From IMG/VR virus record IMGVR_UViG_3300031251_000062, positions 1 through 38,244 of that record: a DNA stretch of 38,244 nt. One strand, 5' to 3'. Position 1 is the stretch's first letter. The number at the start of each line of letters is the position of its first letter. Under the pieces are notes generated by a model. The model worked only from the letters and a program-made list of their open reading frames with translations. It was not told the DNA's origin and ran no database searches. Positions 29,787 through 38,242 of the stretch are shown in pieces. The stretch comes from a virus. Made by a program: the position numbers and the translations under genes.

Positions 29787-30904
29787 TGTTAAGACCGCTC
29801 TTTGATATCCGAATTAAGACTGATAAAGGAACGATTTTAATAGATCGTATTCATAGTATTGATATTGAAAGCGACTGGCAAAAGATGACCGATACAGGTA
29901 TATTAAAGTTGCCACGAAAAGCAATTGTAAGTGATACCCAAAGGAAACTTCTTGACCTGATAACTACAGGATGCCGCATAGTTGTAAGATTGGGATATAT
30001 GGGAAGTAATATACAATACAGCGAAAGAATGGTAACTGAATTTATTGGTTATATAGCTGCAAGCCCACAACCGTTTGCTCCTGTTGAGATACAATTGGAA
30101 GACGAAATGTTTGCTTTGAAGAGATGGCCAGTAGCTGGTAAAACTTTTACCAATTATTCAAAGCTTGCAGATATTGTAAATTATGCCATAGCAGGAATGC
30201 CGGGTAATTATGTAATAGATGTTGCAGATGTGCAGTTGAGTAAAAACTTTGTAGTGAAAAAAGGATCTGCATCTCAAGTTCTTCAGCAAATTGAAGAAGC
30301 TTATCACATGAAAAGTTTCTTCAGATTAGTTCCTGATCCATCAACAATAAATGGTGCAAGGCAAGTATTATGTGTGGGTAAATATTACAATACAAAAGAT
30401 TTATTAACTCTTAATCCTTCCGATGATATTCTTTTAGAATATCGAAAAAATATTATCAAGCCTGATGTTAAATATTTTAGCAAAAACGATAAACGCATCC
30501 GAGTAAAGATGCATGTGAAAATGGATGGGAAAGCAAAAGATTATGAAATTGAAACTGGAGATCCTGTAGCTGATAAAGACGGAGTAGTAATACAGATGAA
30601 GCAGAAGAATATTCCATTTGCCACTGCTAAAGCAATGATTGAAATGGAATATTTGAGAGCAAAGGTTGATCGCTTTACAGGAGAACTAACATGTTTTGGA
30701 TTTCCATTTGTAAGACATGGAAGGATTATTCAATATACTGATTGGAGATTTGGAGATACAGCATCGGGAACAAGGTATTTTGTGGATTCGGTAAAAATAA
30801 GTTCAGGTGTAAATGGATATAGAAGAACGATTCATTTAGGATGGTTGGCTACAACTAATAACCAAAATGGAACATTAGTAGCAGGAATGACAAAAATAGT
30901 ATGA
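29786..30904 (+). CDS. Baseplate hub protein (gp27/gpP-like)
   Basis: This 372-residue protein resembles the gp27/Mu gp44 (P) type hub: an N-terminal beta domain (IHSIDIESDWQKMTDTGILKLP), IVVRLGYMGSNIQYSERMVTEFIGYI, QVLQQIEEAYHMKSFFRLVPD in the middle, and a C-terminal RYFVDSVKISSGVNGYRRTIHLG. These hubs form the trimeric platform for the spike, which is the next gene. It overlaps neighbours by one and four bases. Confidence 0.75.
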   Translation: MLRPLFDIRIKTDKGTILIDRIHSIDIESDWQKMTDTGILKLPRKAIVSDTQRKLLDLITTGCRIVVRLGYMGSNIQYSERMVTEFIGYIAASPQPFAPVEIQLEDEMFALKRWPVAGKTFTNYSKLADIVNYAIAGMPGNYVIDVADVQLSKNFVVKKGSASQVLQQIEEAYHMKSFFRLVPDPSTINGARQVLCVGKYYNTKDLLTLNPSDDILLEYRKNIIKPDVKYFSKNDKRIRVKMHVKMDGKAKDYEIETGDPVADKDGVVIQMKQKNIPFATAKAMIEMEYLRAKVDRFTGELTCFGFPFVRHGRIIQYTDWRFGDTASGTRYFVDSVKISSGVNGYRRTIHLGWLATTNNQNGTLVAGMTKIV

Positions 30905-31422
30905 CAAAACTCGCAGATGCAATAAAACACTTAGCTAACAGAGGTAATGTATATGATACAAATGCCAATGTTGTTTCGGTTGATAAAACTGCAAATATCT
31001 GTGTTGTGACTTTGAATAATACTGGAGAAGAAATTGTGGATGTGAAGCTACTATCAATTATTGATAACCCAGACACAAAGTTTGTGATTTACCCGGTAGT
31101 TGGAAGTGATGTATCAATTGTGTTTTTAGATAATGATATGCATGATGCAATTGTTGTTAAAATTAGTGAAGTAGATGAAATATTGTTAAGAGGTGATCAA
31201 TTCGGAGGGTTAATAAAGGTTGCTGAATTGGTAACAAAATTAAATGCAACTGAGAATAAATTGAACGATTTAATTGGTAAATGGAATTCATTTTGTACTG
31301 TATATGTTCCCGGTTCTCCATCAACACTTGGATTACCTGCTACACTTACAACATCAGAAGAAACAACATTAACACCGACAGTAAGAGGAGATATTGAAAA
31401 CGTAAATATTAAACACGGATAA
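30901..31422 (+). CDS. Baseplate spike protein with OB domain (Mu gp45-like)
   Basis: The 173-residue protein has an N-terminal OB-fold pattern (NANVVSVDKTANICVVTLNN, IVYPVVGSDVSIVFLDN) followed by a region of short strands and a C-terminal tip segment ending NVNIKHG. Small OB-plus-tip proteins of this kind form the membrane-piercing spike. Position after the hub and before the gp46-like wedge protein supports this. Confidence 0.65.
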   Translation: MTKLADAIKHLANRGNVYDTNANVVSVDKTANICVVTLNNTGEEIVDVKLLSIIDNPDTKFVIYPVVGSDVSIVFLDNDMHDAIVVKISEVDEILLRGDQFGGLIKVAELVTKLNATENKLNDLIGKWNSFCTVYVPGSPSTLGLPATLTTSEETTLTPTVRGDIENVNIKHG

Positions 31423-31423
31423 A

Positions 31424-31714
31424 ATGAAAGACTGGCAAATAGGAGATGATGGTGATATAGTAATTGGGCCTACAGGTTTATTATTTACTGATACACCTGA
31501 AGAGCAACTTATAAAAAGGTTGATGTTTTTAGCAAAAGGAGCATTGAAAGCGGCTCCATTAGTTGGTGCAGGTGTAAGGAGTTTAAGGAATGCAAGAGCC
31601 GGCCAGGATCAAATAAAAAATATCATCATGCAATTAGAAGCTGATGGATGGGTAAATGAAACGGTAAGTTTTGATGGAAAACAATTATGGGTTTATGCTG
31701 AGAGAAATAAATAA
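31424..31714 (+). CDS. Baseplate wedge protein (gp25/W, Mu gp46-like)
   Basis: The 96-residue protein starts DWQIGDDGDIVIGPTGLLFTDTPEEQ, typical of the small lysozyme-like wedge proteins of the gp25/gp46 family, and includes RLMFLAKGALKAAPLVGAG in its middle. It lies one base after the spike gene and overlaps the LysM gene by one base. In contractile tails this protein joins baseplate and sheath. Confidence 0.65.
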   Translation: MKDWQIGDDGDIVIGPTGLLFTDTPEEQLIKRLMFLAKGALKAAPLVGAGVRSLRNARAGQDQIKNIIMQLEADGWVNETVSFDGKQLWVYAERNK

Positions 31715-32010
31715 TGATAATAAAAGCAACACAAGGACAAACCATTTTTGATTTAGCAATTAAACATTACGGTTGCTATGAAGGAGTATTTGTATTGATG
31801 GCTGATAATAATCTTTCATTAATAAGTGAGTTAACAGCCGGACAAAGTTTAATTATTCAGGATGTAATTCCTCAATTGAATGATACCAATGTTGCCAATG
31901 CATTGTATTATCAGATAAACGGATTAAGCGTGAATTCGCAATATCAGGTATCATCAGGAGAAGGAGGATATGTTTCACCGGGATATGTTTCACCGGGATA
32001 TGTAAGTTAA
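31714..32010 (+). CDS. LysM-domain tail protein with C-terminal GYVSP repeats
   Basis: Residues 1-50 of this 98-residue protein are a LysM motif (ATQGQTIFDLAIKHYG, then VFVLMADNN, ELTAGQSLIIQD), as found in tail proteins (XkdP/gp53 types) that bind peptidoglycan or the tube. The C-terminus is GGYVSPGYVSPGYVS, encoded by 15-bp tandem repeats (from 31967). The number of repeats may vary between relatives. It precedes the first tail fibre gene. Confidence 0.65.
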   Translation: MIIKATQGQTIFDLAIKHYGCYEGVFVLMADNNLSLISELTAGQSLIIQDVIPQLNDTNVANALYYQINGLSVNSQYQVSSGEGGYVSPGYVSPGYVS

Positions 32011-32012
32011 TT

Positions 32013-32029
32013 TTTAAACAGTATTTAAA
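32013..32029 (+). repeat. Variant TTTAAA leader motif (copy 5)
   Basis: TTTAAACAGTATTTAAA matches the 17-mer at 15 of 17 positions. Its last A is the first base of the tail fibre start codon (32029). Confidence 0.5.
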
Positions 32030-33315
32030 TGGCCAAAACGTATAGAAATCATGTTGACGGATCAGATCTTCTCGGAAGAGATCTTACACCAACAGAAGTT
32101 GATGCAAACTTTAGAGATAGTGATGCGCGTGAGCAAGCGGCTATTGATGCTGCTGATAATGCAATACCGCGCGTTTTTACTGCCGCAAGTGATGCAGCAA
32201 TGATTGCTTTATCGGCTCGTAAAGGGGATGTTTGTAAAAGAACTGATGGAGCCGACCCTAAGAAGGTTTATCAATTAAATGATGCTGACCCAACTATTTT
32301 AAGTAATTGGGTGTATGTAGGGCTTTATACATTGCCTTCGAATCTTGAAATTACAGATAATAAATCGGCAGATTTATCTTCTTATGACAATATCCATTAT
32401 CCTTCTACTAAGGCTGTACAAGATGCTATTACATCTGCCATTACAGGAATGTATGACTTACAACAAGGTTATGATGCCAGTGGCAATACATTCCCAATTG
32501 CAGCAAACACTAATCCAGTTGTGGCAACAATTAAAAAAGGTTACTCATGGAATATTACAGTTGCAGGAACTTTAGGAGGTATAAATGTAAAAATAGGAGA
32601 TACTCTTGTTGCATTAGTTGATAATCCGGGTACTACCGCAGCGAATTGGTCAATCGCTGCATTTGAAGTAGGTAGCACAGATGGATTGACAGAAGGAAGT
32701 ACCAATAAGTATTTTACAGCTGCAAGGGTATTAGCAACAGTATTATCAGGCTTATCAACTGCTACTAATGCTGTAGTTACATCAGCAGATAGTGTTTTAT
32801 CTGGTATAGGAAAGCTACAAAAACAACTATCTGATCTTATTTCTGCAAAAGATGCTTCAGGAGGGTATGCAGGATTAACATCGCTAAAGATTAATTTTAA
32901 AAATGTAGCTAATAGCTTCACATCATTTTTAACAAATACAAATACAGCAGCAAGAACTTATACATTTCAGGATAGAAATGGAACTATTGCTGACGATACA
33001 GATTTATCGGCTAAACAAGATGCAGCTGCAACTACCTCATGGCAAAAATTTGCGTTAACGCAATCGAATGGGAAATTATTAAATGCTTCAATTTCAGATT
33101 TTCATGCTGGGAGTGCTATTGTAGTTGGAGAATATGAGATTCCTAATATTTCATTGGTAACAAATAGGCCTACAGGAGAAGATAGTTCAGTGGGGTGTTT
33201 TTTAAAAGTATCAGTAGGGCAAACAGGTAATATATACCAAGAAGTAATTACTGCACAAGGGCATAAATATTTTGGTGGATATACATTAAGCAGTACAACT
33301 TGGTCAACATGGTAG
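32029..33315 (+). CDS. Tail fibre protein
   Basis: This 428-residue protein begins with a conserved fibre N-terminus (NHVDGSDLLGRDLTPTEVDANFRD). It continues with Ala/Asp-rich shaft-like stretches (AIDAADNAIPRVFTAASD), a repeat-like domain (KGYSWNITVAGTL, VKIGDTLVALVDNPGTTAANW) and the segment GLTEGSTNKYFTAARV often seen in fibre shafts. It probably binds the host surface. The variable repeats of the DGR are not found in it. Confidence 0.75.
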   Translation: MAKTYRNHVDGSDLLGRDLTPTEVDANFRDSDAREQAAIDAADNAIPRVFTAASDAAMIALSARKGDVCKRTDGADPKKVYQLNDADPTILSNWVYVGLYTLPSNLEITDNKSADLSSYDNIHYPSTKAVQDAITSAITGMYDLQQGYDASGNTFPIAANTNPVVATIKKGYSWNITVAGTLGGINVKIGDTLVALVDNPGTTAANWSIAAFEVGSTDGLTEGSTNKYFTAARVLATVLSGLSTATNAVVTSADSVLSGIGKLQKQLSDLISAKDASGGYAGLTSLKINFKNVANSFTSFLTNTNTAARTYTFQDRNGTIADDTDLSAKQDAAATTSWQKFALTQSNGKLLNASISDFHAGSAIVVGEYEIPNISLVTNRPTGEDSSVGCFLKVSVGQTGNIYQEVITAQGHKYFGGYTLSSTTWSTW

Positions 33316-33347
33316 AATTTAATATTAAACATTAAAATAACATAAAA

Positions 33348-33803
33348 ATGAAATCATTAGCAGAAAACAAACCAACGATATCAAGCTCTGTACAGGGTGT
33401 ATATACATCTGGGCAATTAATTGGACAATTAATTCCAATTAATGTGAGTGAAAAAATGATGGGGGGCATGAGTGCATTACTAATGCAATTAGATATAGTG
33501 GATACTGATAAGCTTGGTAAAAAAATATCTCTTTATGTTTTTTCGGGATTAGTTAATTTACCTTCGGATAAAACCACATTTGATATTGCATCTCCAACTG
33601 ATGCTTTGCAATTGAGGGCGAAAATTGATATTACATCATGGTTATCATTTACAGGATCCTCAGTCGCATTAAACACAAACTTATCATTAGCTATTCCTTC
33701 AGGAACTGATCGTAGATTTTATGTTGCATTGGTGGCAGGTGAATCATTAACAGTACTTACTGCCGGAAATTATAAAGTAGTACCAAGTTATTACGTTGAC
33801 TAA
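33348..33803 (+). CDS. Tail fibre-associated protein, 151 aa
   Basis: This beta-rich protein (GQLIGQLIPINVSEKMMGG, LGKKISLYVFSGLVNLP, RRFYVALVAGESLTVL) lies between two fibre-like genes and overlaps the following stop/start by one base. It is not recognised as a family. A structural or receptor-binding role is inferred from the neighbours only. Confidence 0.5.
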   Translation: MKSLAENKPTISSSVQGVYTSGQLIGQLIPINVSEKMMGGMSALLMQLDIVDTDKLGKKISLYVFSGLVNLPSDKTTFDIASPTDALQLRAKIDITSWLSFTGSSVALNTNLSLAIPSGTDRRFYVALVAGESLTVLTAGNYKVVPSYYVD

Positions 33804-34888
33804 TGAAAATATTAGCAGGGAAATATTTGCCAATATTTGGAGTTAAAAAGATTAATATAATTAATCCTACAAATACAGTTGCCCCATCTATTCCTACATC
33901 TAATAATGCTATGGGGCAAACTGTTGTTATTAATGCAGGAATTTGGACAGGAAGCCCTACATCTTATACATTTAAGATTTATAGAGGTGCAATTTTAGTT
34001 GAAACAGTAACACAAATAGGTTCAACCTTAAATTACACATACGTTCAAGCAGATGCAGGAAATGCGATAAACCTAAAAGCGACTGTTTATGCATCAAATA
34101 GTGCAGGTAATGGATCATCTGTTGATTCAAATATAATTGTACAAGTATTAGACGTACTGGCGTATAATTTATTAAATGCCGGAAGCATTAGTGATTCAAC
34201 AACTATATCAGCAGTTAATTTTCTTGCTTTAGCAGGGAAAGGATTAGCGGGTACGGGAGTAGAATATTGGTCAAAATTCAAAATTGCAAGACCATTAGTT
34301 GGAGGAACATCTGCTTCTAATAGTTATGATCTATTAAATTTACAACAATGTACTTTTAATGGAGGATTTACATTTAATAGCAATGGTGTTACAGGTAACG
34401 GTGTTAATGGATGGTGTGATGAAAATTTTACTATAAATACTTTAGGCCAAAATACAGCAGGAGTGGTTTTATATTGTCGTTCCAATGCTCAAAGCAATAA
34501 TCCGTTTATGAAAATCACGGTTGCGCCTAACAGGATTTTGGATATTTACATTGCTTATACAAATGGGAATACATACGCCTCTATAATGGGTGGCACAGAT
34601 TTACCATTTACTGCAAATTCCGATTCAAGAGGGTGTTTTGTATTCACAAGAACATCATCAACCATCTACAATATGTTTATACGTGGTGTAAAATCAGCGA
34701 TGTCACAAAATTCTATAATCCCGGGCACTGATGAAGTAACAAGTTGGGGGGAACAATTAGTGAGCCAATATTCATCAAAAAATTTAAGTTTTATTGGTTA
34801 TCTGAACGGTTCATTAACTGATGCACAAGCGTACGCTATAAATGCGGATCAAATCACATTTCAGACAATGTTAGGAAGGAACGTATAA
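33803..34888 (+). CDS. Tail surface protein with Ig-like and LamG-like domains
   Basis: Residues about 25-113 of this 361-residue protein form a phage Ig-like domain (GQTVVINAGIWTGSPTSYTF, TLNYTYVQADAGNAINLKATV, ASNSAGNGSS). The remaining 240 residues (CTFNGGFTFNSNGVTGNGVN, AGVVLYCRSNAQ, YLNGSLTDAQAYAIN) look like a concanavalin/LamG jelly-roll domain. Both domain types bind carbohydrates on cell surfaces, so this may be the receptor-binding or decoration protein of the tail. Confidence 0.6.
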   Translation: MKILAGKYLPIFGVKKINIINPTNTVAPSIPTSNNAMGQTVVINAGIWTGSPTSYTFKIYRGAILVETVTQIGSTLNYTYVQADAGNAINLKATVYASNSAGNGSSVDSNIIVQVLDVLAYNLLNAGSISDSTTISAVNFLALAGKGLAGTGVEYWSKFKIARPLVGGTSASNSYDLLNLQQCTFNGGFTFNSNGVTGNGVNGWCDENFTINTLGQNTAGVVLYCRSNAQSNNPFMKITVAPNRILDIYIAYTNGNTYASIMGGTDLPFTANSDSRGCFVFTRTSSTIYNMFIRGVKSAMSQNSIIPGTDEVTSWGEQLVSQYSSKNLSFIGYLNGSLTDAQAYAINADQITFQTMLGRNV

Positions 34889-35088
34889 TGGTAATACAAT
34901 TAACAGAAGAACAAGCGGCAAGTTTACGTGGGCAAGAAGTTAGCCCAAGTAATTTGTTTCATCCAATTCAAGATTCAAATGGAGTATGGATTATAAGCAT
35001 TGAAGAAATGAATCAGTGCGAAAATGAAAATTTTGCTTGGCTAAAAGACTGTCCACAAATAGATTATTCACCAGTTACAAAAGAATAA
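34888..35088 (+). CDS. Small tail-module protein, 66 aa
   Basis: The start MVIQLTEEQAASLRGQ and the Trp-containing strand NGVWIIS fit a family of very small proteins (LTxEQAxxxRG...DGxW) found next to tail fibre genes in several phages. Function is unknown. It overlaps the preceding gene by one base and is one base from the baseplate gene. Confidence 0.5.
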   Translation: MVIQLTEEQAASLRGQEVSPSNLFHPIQDSNGVWIISIEEMNQCENENFAWLKDCPQIDYSPVTKE

Positions 35089-35089
35089 T

Positions 35090-35908
35090 ATGAGCCAAAC
35101 AATACAGGATATAGAAAACGAAATTGATACAGCAATTGCTGCCGAAACTGATTTGGCAAATATTAGCACAAGCAATACTGCTGAATGGCTTCAGTTTAAA
35201 AATATTTTTGTGCAGGCAAATTACAGCTTGCAACAATTGTGGGATGCATTTAAAACTGATATTGCTTCACTTGCAGCAGGAAGCCGTTATGGAACACTTA
35301 AATGGTTTCAGGAAATATCGTTACTATTTCAATATGGAGATTTGTTAAATGAAAATAATGGATCATTATTTTATTCGCCTATTGATCCAACTCATCAAAT
35401 TATTACCCGGTGTGCAACATCGGAGTTTAACAGAACAGTAATAATAAAAGTTGCAAAAGGCACAACTCCAACAGCTTTACTTACTGCCGAGAAACTTGCT
35501 TTTGATGCATACATAAAAGATGTGAAACCCGCAGGAGTTAAACACCAAGTTGTAACTGCACTTGCGGATAGAGTTAAAGTAAACATGAATGTGTATTACG
35601 ATCCATTATTGATTGTTGGTGACTTAGCAACATTAATTGAAGGAACAGTTATTCCTAAATTTTTAGCATCAATTCCATTTGATGGTTTATTTGATGTTAA
35701 CCGTTTTAGAGATGCAATTGAAGCTGTTGCGGGTGTGGCAAATGTTGGTGATGCGGATATTCAAAACATATCGATTAAACCTGATGGTGGAGCATACACA
35801 ACAGTTACCCGCAGATACTCGCCTTACTCAGGTTACTATATTTGGAATACACAAACAGAAACTCTTCCTGAAGATTGCTCGGTAATCAATTACATTCCGA
35901 TATCATAA
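35090..35908 (+). CDS. Baseplate J-like protein (Mu gp47-like)
   Basis: This 272-residue protein shows the baseplate J pattern in its C-terminal half: VIIKVAKGTTP, EKLAFDAYIKDVKPAGVKHQVVTALADRVKVNMNVYYDP, VIPKFLASIPFDGLFDVNRFRDAIEAVAGVANVGDADI. It forms the wedge of contractile baseplates. It lies after the fibre genes here, whereas in Mu gp47 precedes them, so the fibres have been inserted upstream. Confidence 0.75.
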   Translation: MSQTIQDIENEIDTAIAAETDLANISTSNTAEWLQFKNIFVQANYSLQQLWDAFKTDIASLAAGSRYGTLKWFQEISLLFQYGDLLNENNGSLFYSPIDPTHQIITRCATSEFNRTVIIKVAKGTTPTALLTAEKLAFDAYIKDVKPAGVKHQVVTALADRVKVNMNVYYDPLLIVGDLATLIEGTVIPKFLASIPFDGLFDVNRFRDAIEAVAGVANVGDADIQNISIKPDGGAYTTVTRRYSPYSGYYIWNTQTETLPEDCSVINYIPIS

Positions 35909-36405
35909 TGAATTACAACTGGGACATAGTTAAGTGGATTAAATTGGTATTGGGTTCATTATGGAAGCCAAACAGAGCATTGCTTATTAAATGCCTATTG
36001 CAACCAATTATTCGCATGTATAATGAGTTTATTATATTGATTGACGATATTAATAACCGAACACGGTATAACTCATCACAAAAAGCATTAACGTCTTTGC
36101 TCAATAAACTATTTGACCCAACTTTAAAACGAATTTATATTGATACAGTTGCCGATGAGTATCAGGTATATTATCAACCAATAATTGGTGAAAGTTTAGG
36201 TGATATGGTTCCGCTATATCAACCAATAATTGCAGATACCGATACCCCTGCACCGTTATATCAATTGAATATAGCAGAGTACATACTGATAGTTGATTTT
36301 ATTGTGTACGTGCCAACATCATTGGCAGCACAGGAAGGTAATATTAAAGCATGGGTAAACTACTACCGCTTTGCTTCGCTCACATTTAAAATTATTTATA
36401 TCTAA
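35908..36405 (+). CDS. Tail protein in the Mu gp48 position
   Basis: This 165-residue protein starts at ATG 35908 (one base overlap with the J-like stop). It has helical N-terminal sequence (IVKWIKLVLGSLWKPNRALL), a repeated YYQPIIGESLGDMVPLYQPII motif pair, and strands at the end. gp48-type proteins link baseplate wedge to fibres. The family match is not certain; gene order is the main support. Confidence 0.5.
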   Translation: MNYNWDIVKWIKLVLGSLWKPNRALLIKCLLQPIIRMYNEFIILIDDINNRTRYNSSQKALTSLLNKLFDPTLKRIYIDTVADEYQVYYQPIIGESLGDMVPLYQPIIADTDTPAPLYQLNIAEYILIVDFIVYVPTSLAAQEGNIKAWVNYYRFASLTFKIIYI

Positions 36406-37175
36406 TGAAAAAAGTAAACATAGCAACTGGTCATAGCCAAATTATTGGTGATTACACATTGCAACTTCAGGATGCAATTGCTGATGCATTAAAAGGAATT
36501 ACAAGTGCGTATGGCGATTGTATTATTAGCGGTTGTGTATTAACATTAGCAAGTGGAACAACTTACAACGTGAGTGAAGGATGGCTGATGTGGGGAGGGG
36601 AAGTGTTTCATTTACCTGCACAAACTGTAAACAACCCATCACTATACCCAATTGTTGTTTTTAAATCGCAAACTACGATTACAAATCCATTTGCTTACGA
36701 AGATGGATTAACAAAACCATTGGCAACAATTACTGAAGTAAATTTTAAAGCTGCTGCTGCTGCGTTAAGTGGAGAAGCTTATCTTACAGATTTTGGAATA
36801 GTTGCTCCTGCTTGGATGAATAACTGGATAGGCATAGCATGTCATATTTCATATTTTACTTATTCAGGCATGACTGCTCCTTCTATGGAATATAAGGTAT
36901 TAGAAAGCGGTAATGAGATATGCATAAGAGGAATGGTTAAAAAAGTAGTTGCATTTGGAACAGGTATACCTGAAGTAGAATTTGCTCAATTGCCTGCCAT
37001 GTATTTGCCACGAAATGATATTTGGGTAGCCAGTAGTTTTGGGAATGCTATACATGTACCTAATACATTGGTAGGAGGATATGTTTCATTGCGATATAAT
37101 ATTGGCCCATTAGCTGATGGAACTAATCAGCAACTTGAAATTGGAGATTGCCGATGGAGATTTGGTGATTATTAA
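36405..37175 (+). CDS. Distal tail/fibre protein, 256 aa
   Basis: The protein starts KKVNIATGHSQIIGDYTLQLQDAIADALKGI and continues with beta-rich sequence (ISGCVLTLASGTTYNVSEGWLMWGGEVFHLP). That is common for receptor-proximal fibre proteins of Bacteroidota phages. It is the last structural gene before the structured RNA/terminator. No coiled coil or catalytic motif is visible. Confidence 0.55.
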   Translation: MKKVNIATGHSQIIGDYTLQLQDAIADALKGITSAYGDCIISGCVLTLASGTTYNVSEGWLMWGGEVFHLPAQTVNNPSLYPIVVFKSQTTITNPFAYEDGLTKPLATITEVNFKAAAAALSGEAYLTDFGIVAPAWMNNWIGIACHISYFTYSGMTAPSMEYKVLESGNEICIRGMVKKVVAFGTGIPEVEFAQLPAMYLPRNDIWVASSFGNAIHVPNTLVGGYVSLRYNIGPLADGTNQQLEIGDCRWRFGDY

Positions 37176-37186
37176 TGATTGATTTA

Positions 37187-37302
37187 GCAGAGGTTTAAAA
37201 AGCCTCTGTCTTACATAAGGCTCTCAACCCTTATGATTTAAGGTGCTATAACACACACGACAGAGGCAATGCCTTTGAAATTGGTGTTATAGCACCTTTT
37301 TT
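37187..37302 (+). terminator. Multi-hairpin structured RNA ending in a strong terminator
   Basis: The 163-bp gap between the last tail gene and the methylase holds three hairpins: CAGAGG/CCTCTG (37188-37193, 37203-37208); CATAAGG/CCTTATG (37214-37220, 37229-37235); and a perfect 15-bp stem AAGGTGCTATAACAC/GTGTTATAGCACCTT (37240-37254, 37284-37298) ending in T6. The loop of the third holds a smaller hairpin CAGAGGC/GCCTTTG (37261-37277). The loop segment GACAGAGGC (37259-37267) is also a perfect complement of GCCTCTGTC (37202-37210), so two exclusive folds or a pseudoknot are possible. It ends late transcription and may also regulate the methylase. Confidence 0.75.
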
Positions 37303-37338
37303 ATTTGAGAGAATCCAAAACTAATAATAAATTATAAA

Positions 37339-38145
37339 ATGAAAGAAAGAAAAGTAAAACAACAAATGAAAACACCGATTACCTACTACGGAGGCAAGCA
37401 AACAATGCTTAAACATATTTTGCCTTTAGTACCCAAACACACACTTTATACTGAAGCTTTTGCAGGAGGTGCAGCATTATTCTTCGCAAAGGAACGTGCA
37501 ACAGTTGAAGTAATCAATGATATGAATGGTGAAATCGTTAATTTTTATGAAACGGTAGTGACAAAGTTTGATGAATTGAAAGCTCGTATCGAAAAGTTAT
37601 TGCATAGCAGAATGGCTCATCAACACTCATGGTATATTTATAATCATCCACAATGGTTTACTAAGGTTGAACGTGCATGGGCTTTATTTACACTTAGCAA
37701 AATGGGCTTTGCGGGACAGTTGAGTAATTCGTTTGGATTTGATAAATCTGAATGCCGTCATCCAAAGAAGATATATTACTCGAAGGATGCGTTTAATTTA
37801 TCTTTAAAAGAACGATTAGAATGCGCTACAATTGAACATGATGATGCTATGAAGGTAATTGCTCGTTATGATACTCCTGAAGCGTTTCACTTCATTGACC
37901 CTCCTTATGTGGGTAGTAATATGGGACATTATGCTAATATGTTCAACGATCAGTCGCTTGATGAGTTATTGGTGCTTTGTACTAAACTGAAAGGAAAGTT
38001 TATGCTTACGATGTATCCGAATGCTGCCATTGAAGCTGTGGCTAAGAAGAACAAATGGACTATTCATCGCGTATCTCGCCAAATTAGTGCGTGTAAAGCT
38101 GAATCAAGACGTAAGCAGGAAGAATGGATGGTGACGAATTATTAA
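37339..38145 (+). CDS. D12-class DNA adenine methyltransferase (Dam-like)
   Basis: This 268-residue protein has the SAM-binding motif ITYYGGK (14-20), the segment YTEAFAGGAALFFAKE, and the catalytic DPPY (187-190, context FIDPPYVGSN), diagnostic of D12 class N6-adenine methylases. There is no restriction partner nearby. As the last gene at the right end it takes the position of Mu mom, suggesting it protects phage DNA from host restriction. A second ATG at 37366 (residue 10) would remove a basic N-terminus and is a possible alternative start. Confidence 0.88.
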   Translation: MKERKVKQQMKTPITYYGGKQTMLKHILPLVPKHTLYTEAFAGGAALFFAKERATVEVINDMNGEIVNFYETVVTKFDELKARIEKLLHSRMAHQHSWYIYNHPQWFTKVERAWALFTLSKMGFAGQLSNSFGFDKSECRHPKKIYYSKDAFNLSLKERLECATIEHDDAMKVIARYDTPEAFHFIDPPYVGSNMGHYANMFNDQSLDELLVLCTKLKGKFMLTMYPNAAIEAVAKKNKWTIHRVSRQISACKAESRRKQEEWMVTNY

Positions 38146-38179
38146 AGGCTTTTTAAATATCGTTTAAATTGTAAATTGC

Positions 38180-38231
38180 TCGCAAAACTCGGACGTTTGG
38201 ATTTGGAAACTCGGACGTTTGGTTTTTGCGA
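38180..38231. repeat. Right-end direct repeats, candidate transposase sites
   Basis: The 16-mer aaactcggacgtttgg occurs at 38185-38200 and 38207-38222, exactly 22 bp apart, like adjacent 22-bp R1 and R2 sites in Mu. The pair is flanked by the inverted 8-mers TCGCAAAA (38180-38187) and TTTTGCGA (38224-38231). It lies 20-60 bp from the window's end, where transposase sites should be. Confidence 0.65.
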
Positions 38232-38236
38232 TTATA

Positions 38237-38242
38237 CTTTCA
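38237..38242. other. Candidate right phage terminus (CTTTCA)
   Basis: CTTTCA ends in CA, as expected for a Mu-type end, and is the inverse of TGAAAG at 293-298. If those are the two ends, the phage is about 37.95 kb. No flanking target duplication can be shown because only two bases follow. Confidence 0.3.

Noticed and set aside
32029-37175. A third variable repeat in the tail fibre genes.
   Set aside because: Scanning for the conserved core (tctgtcgta, ggctctcg) gave no further copy; only two targets are visible in this window.
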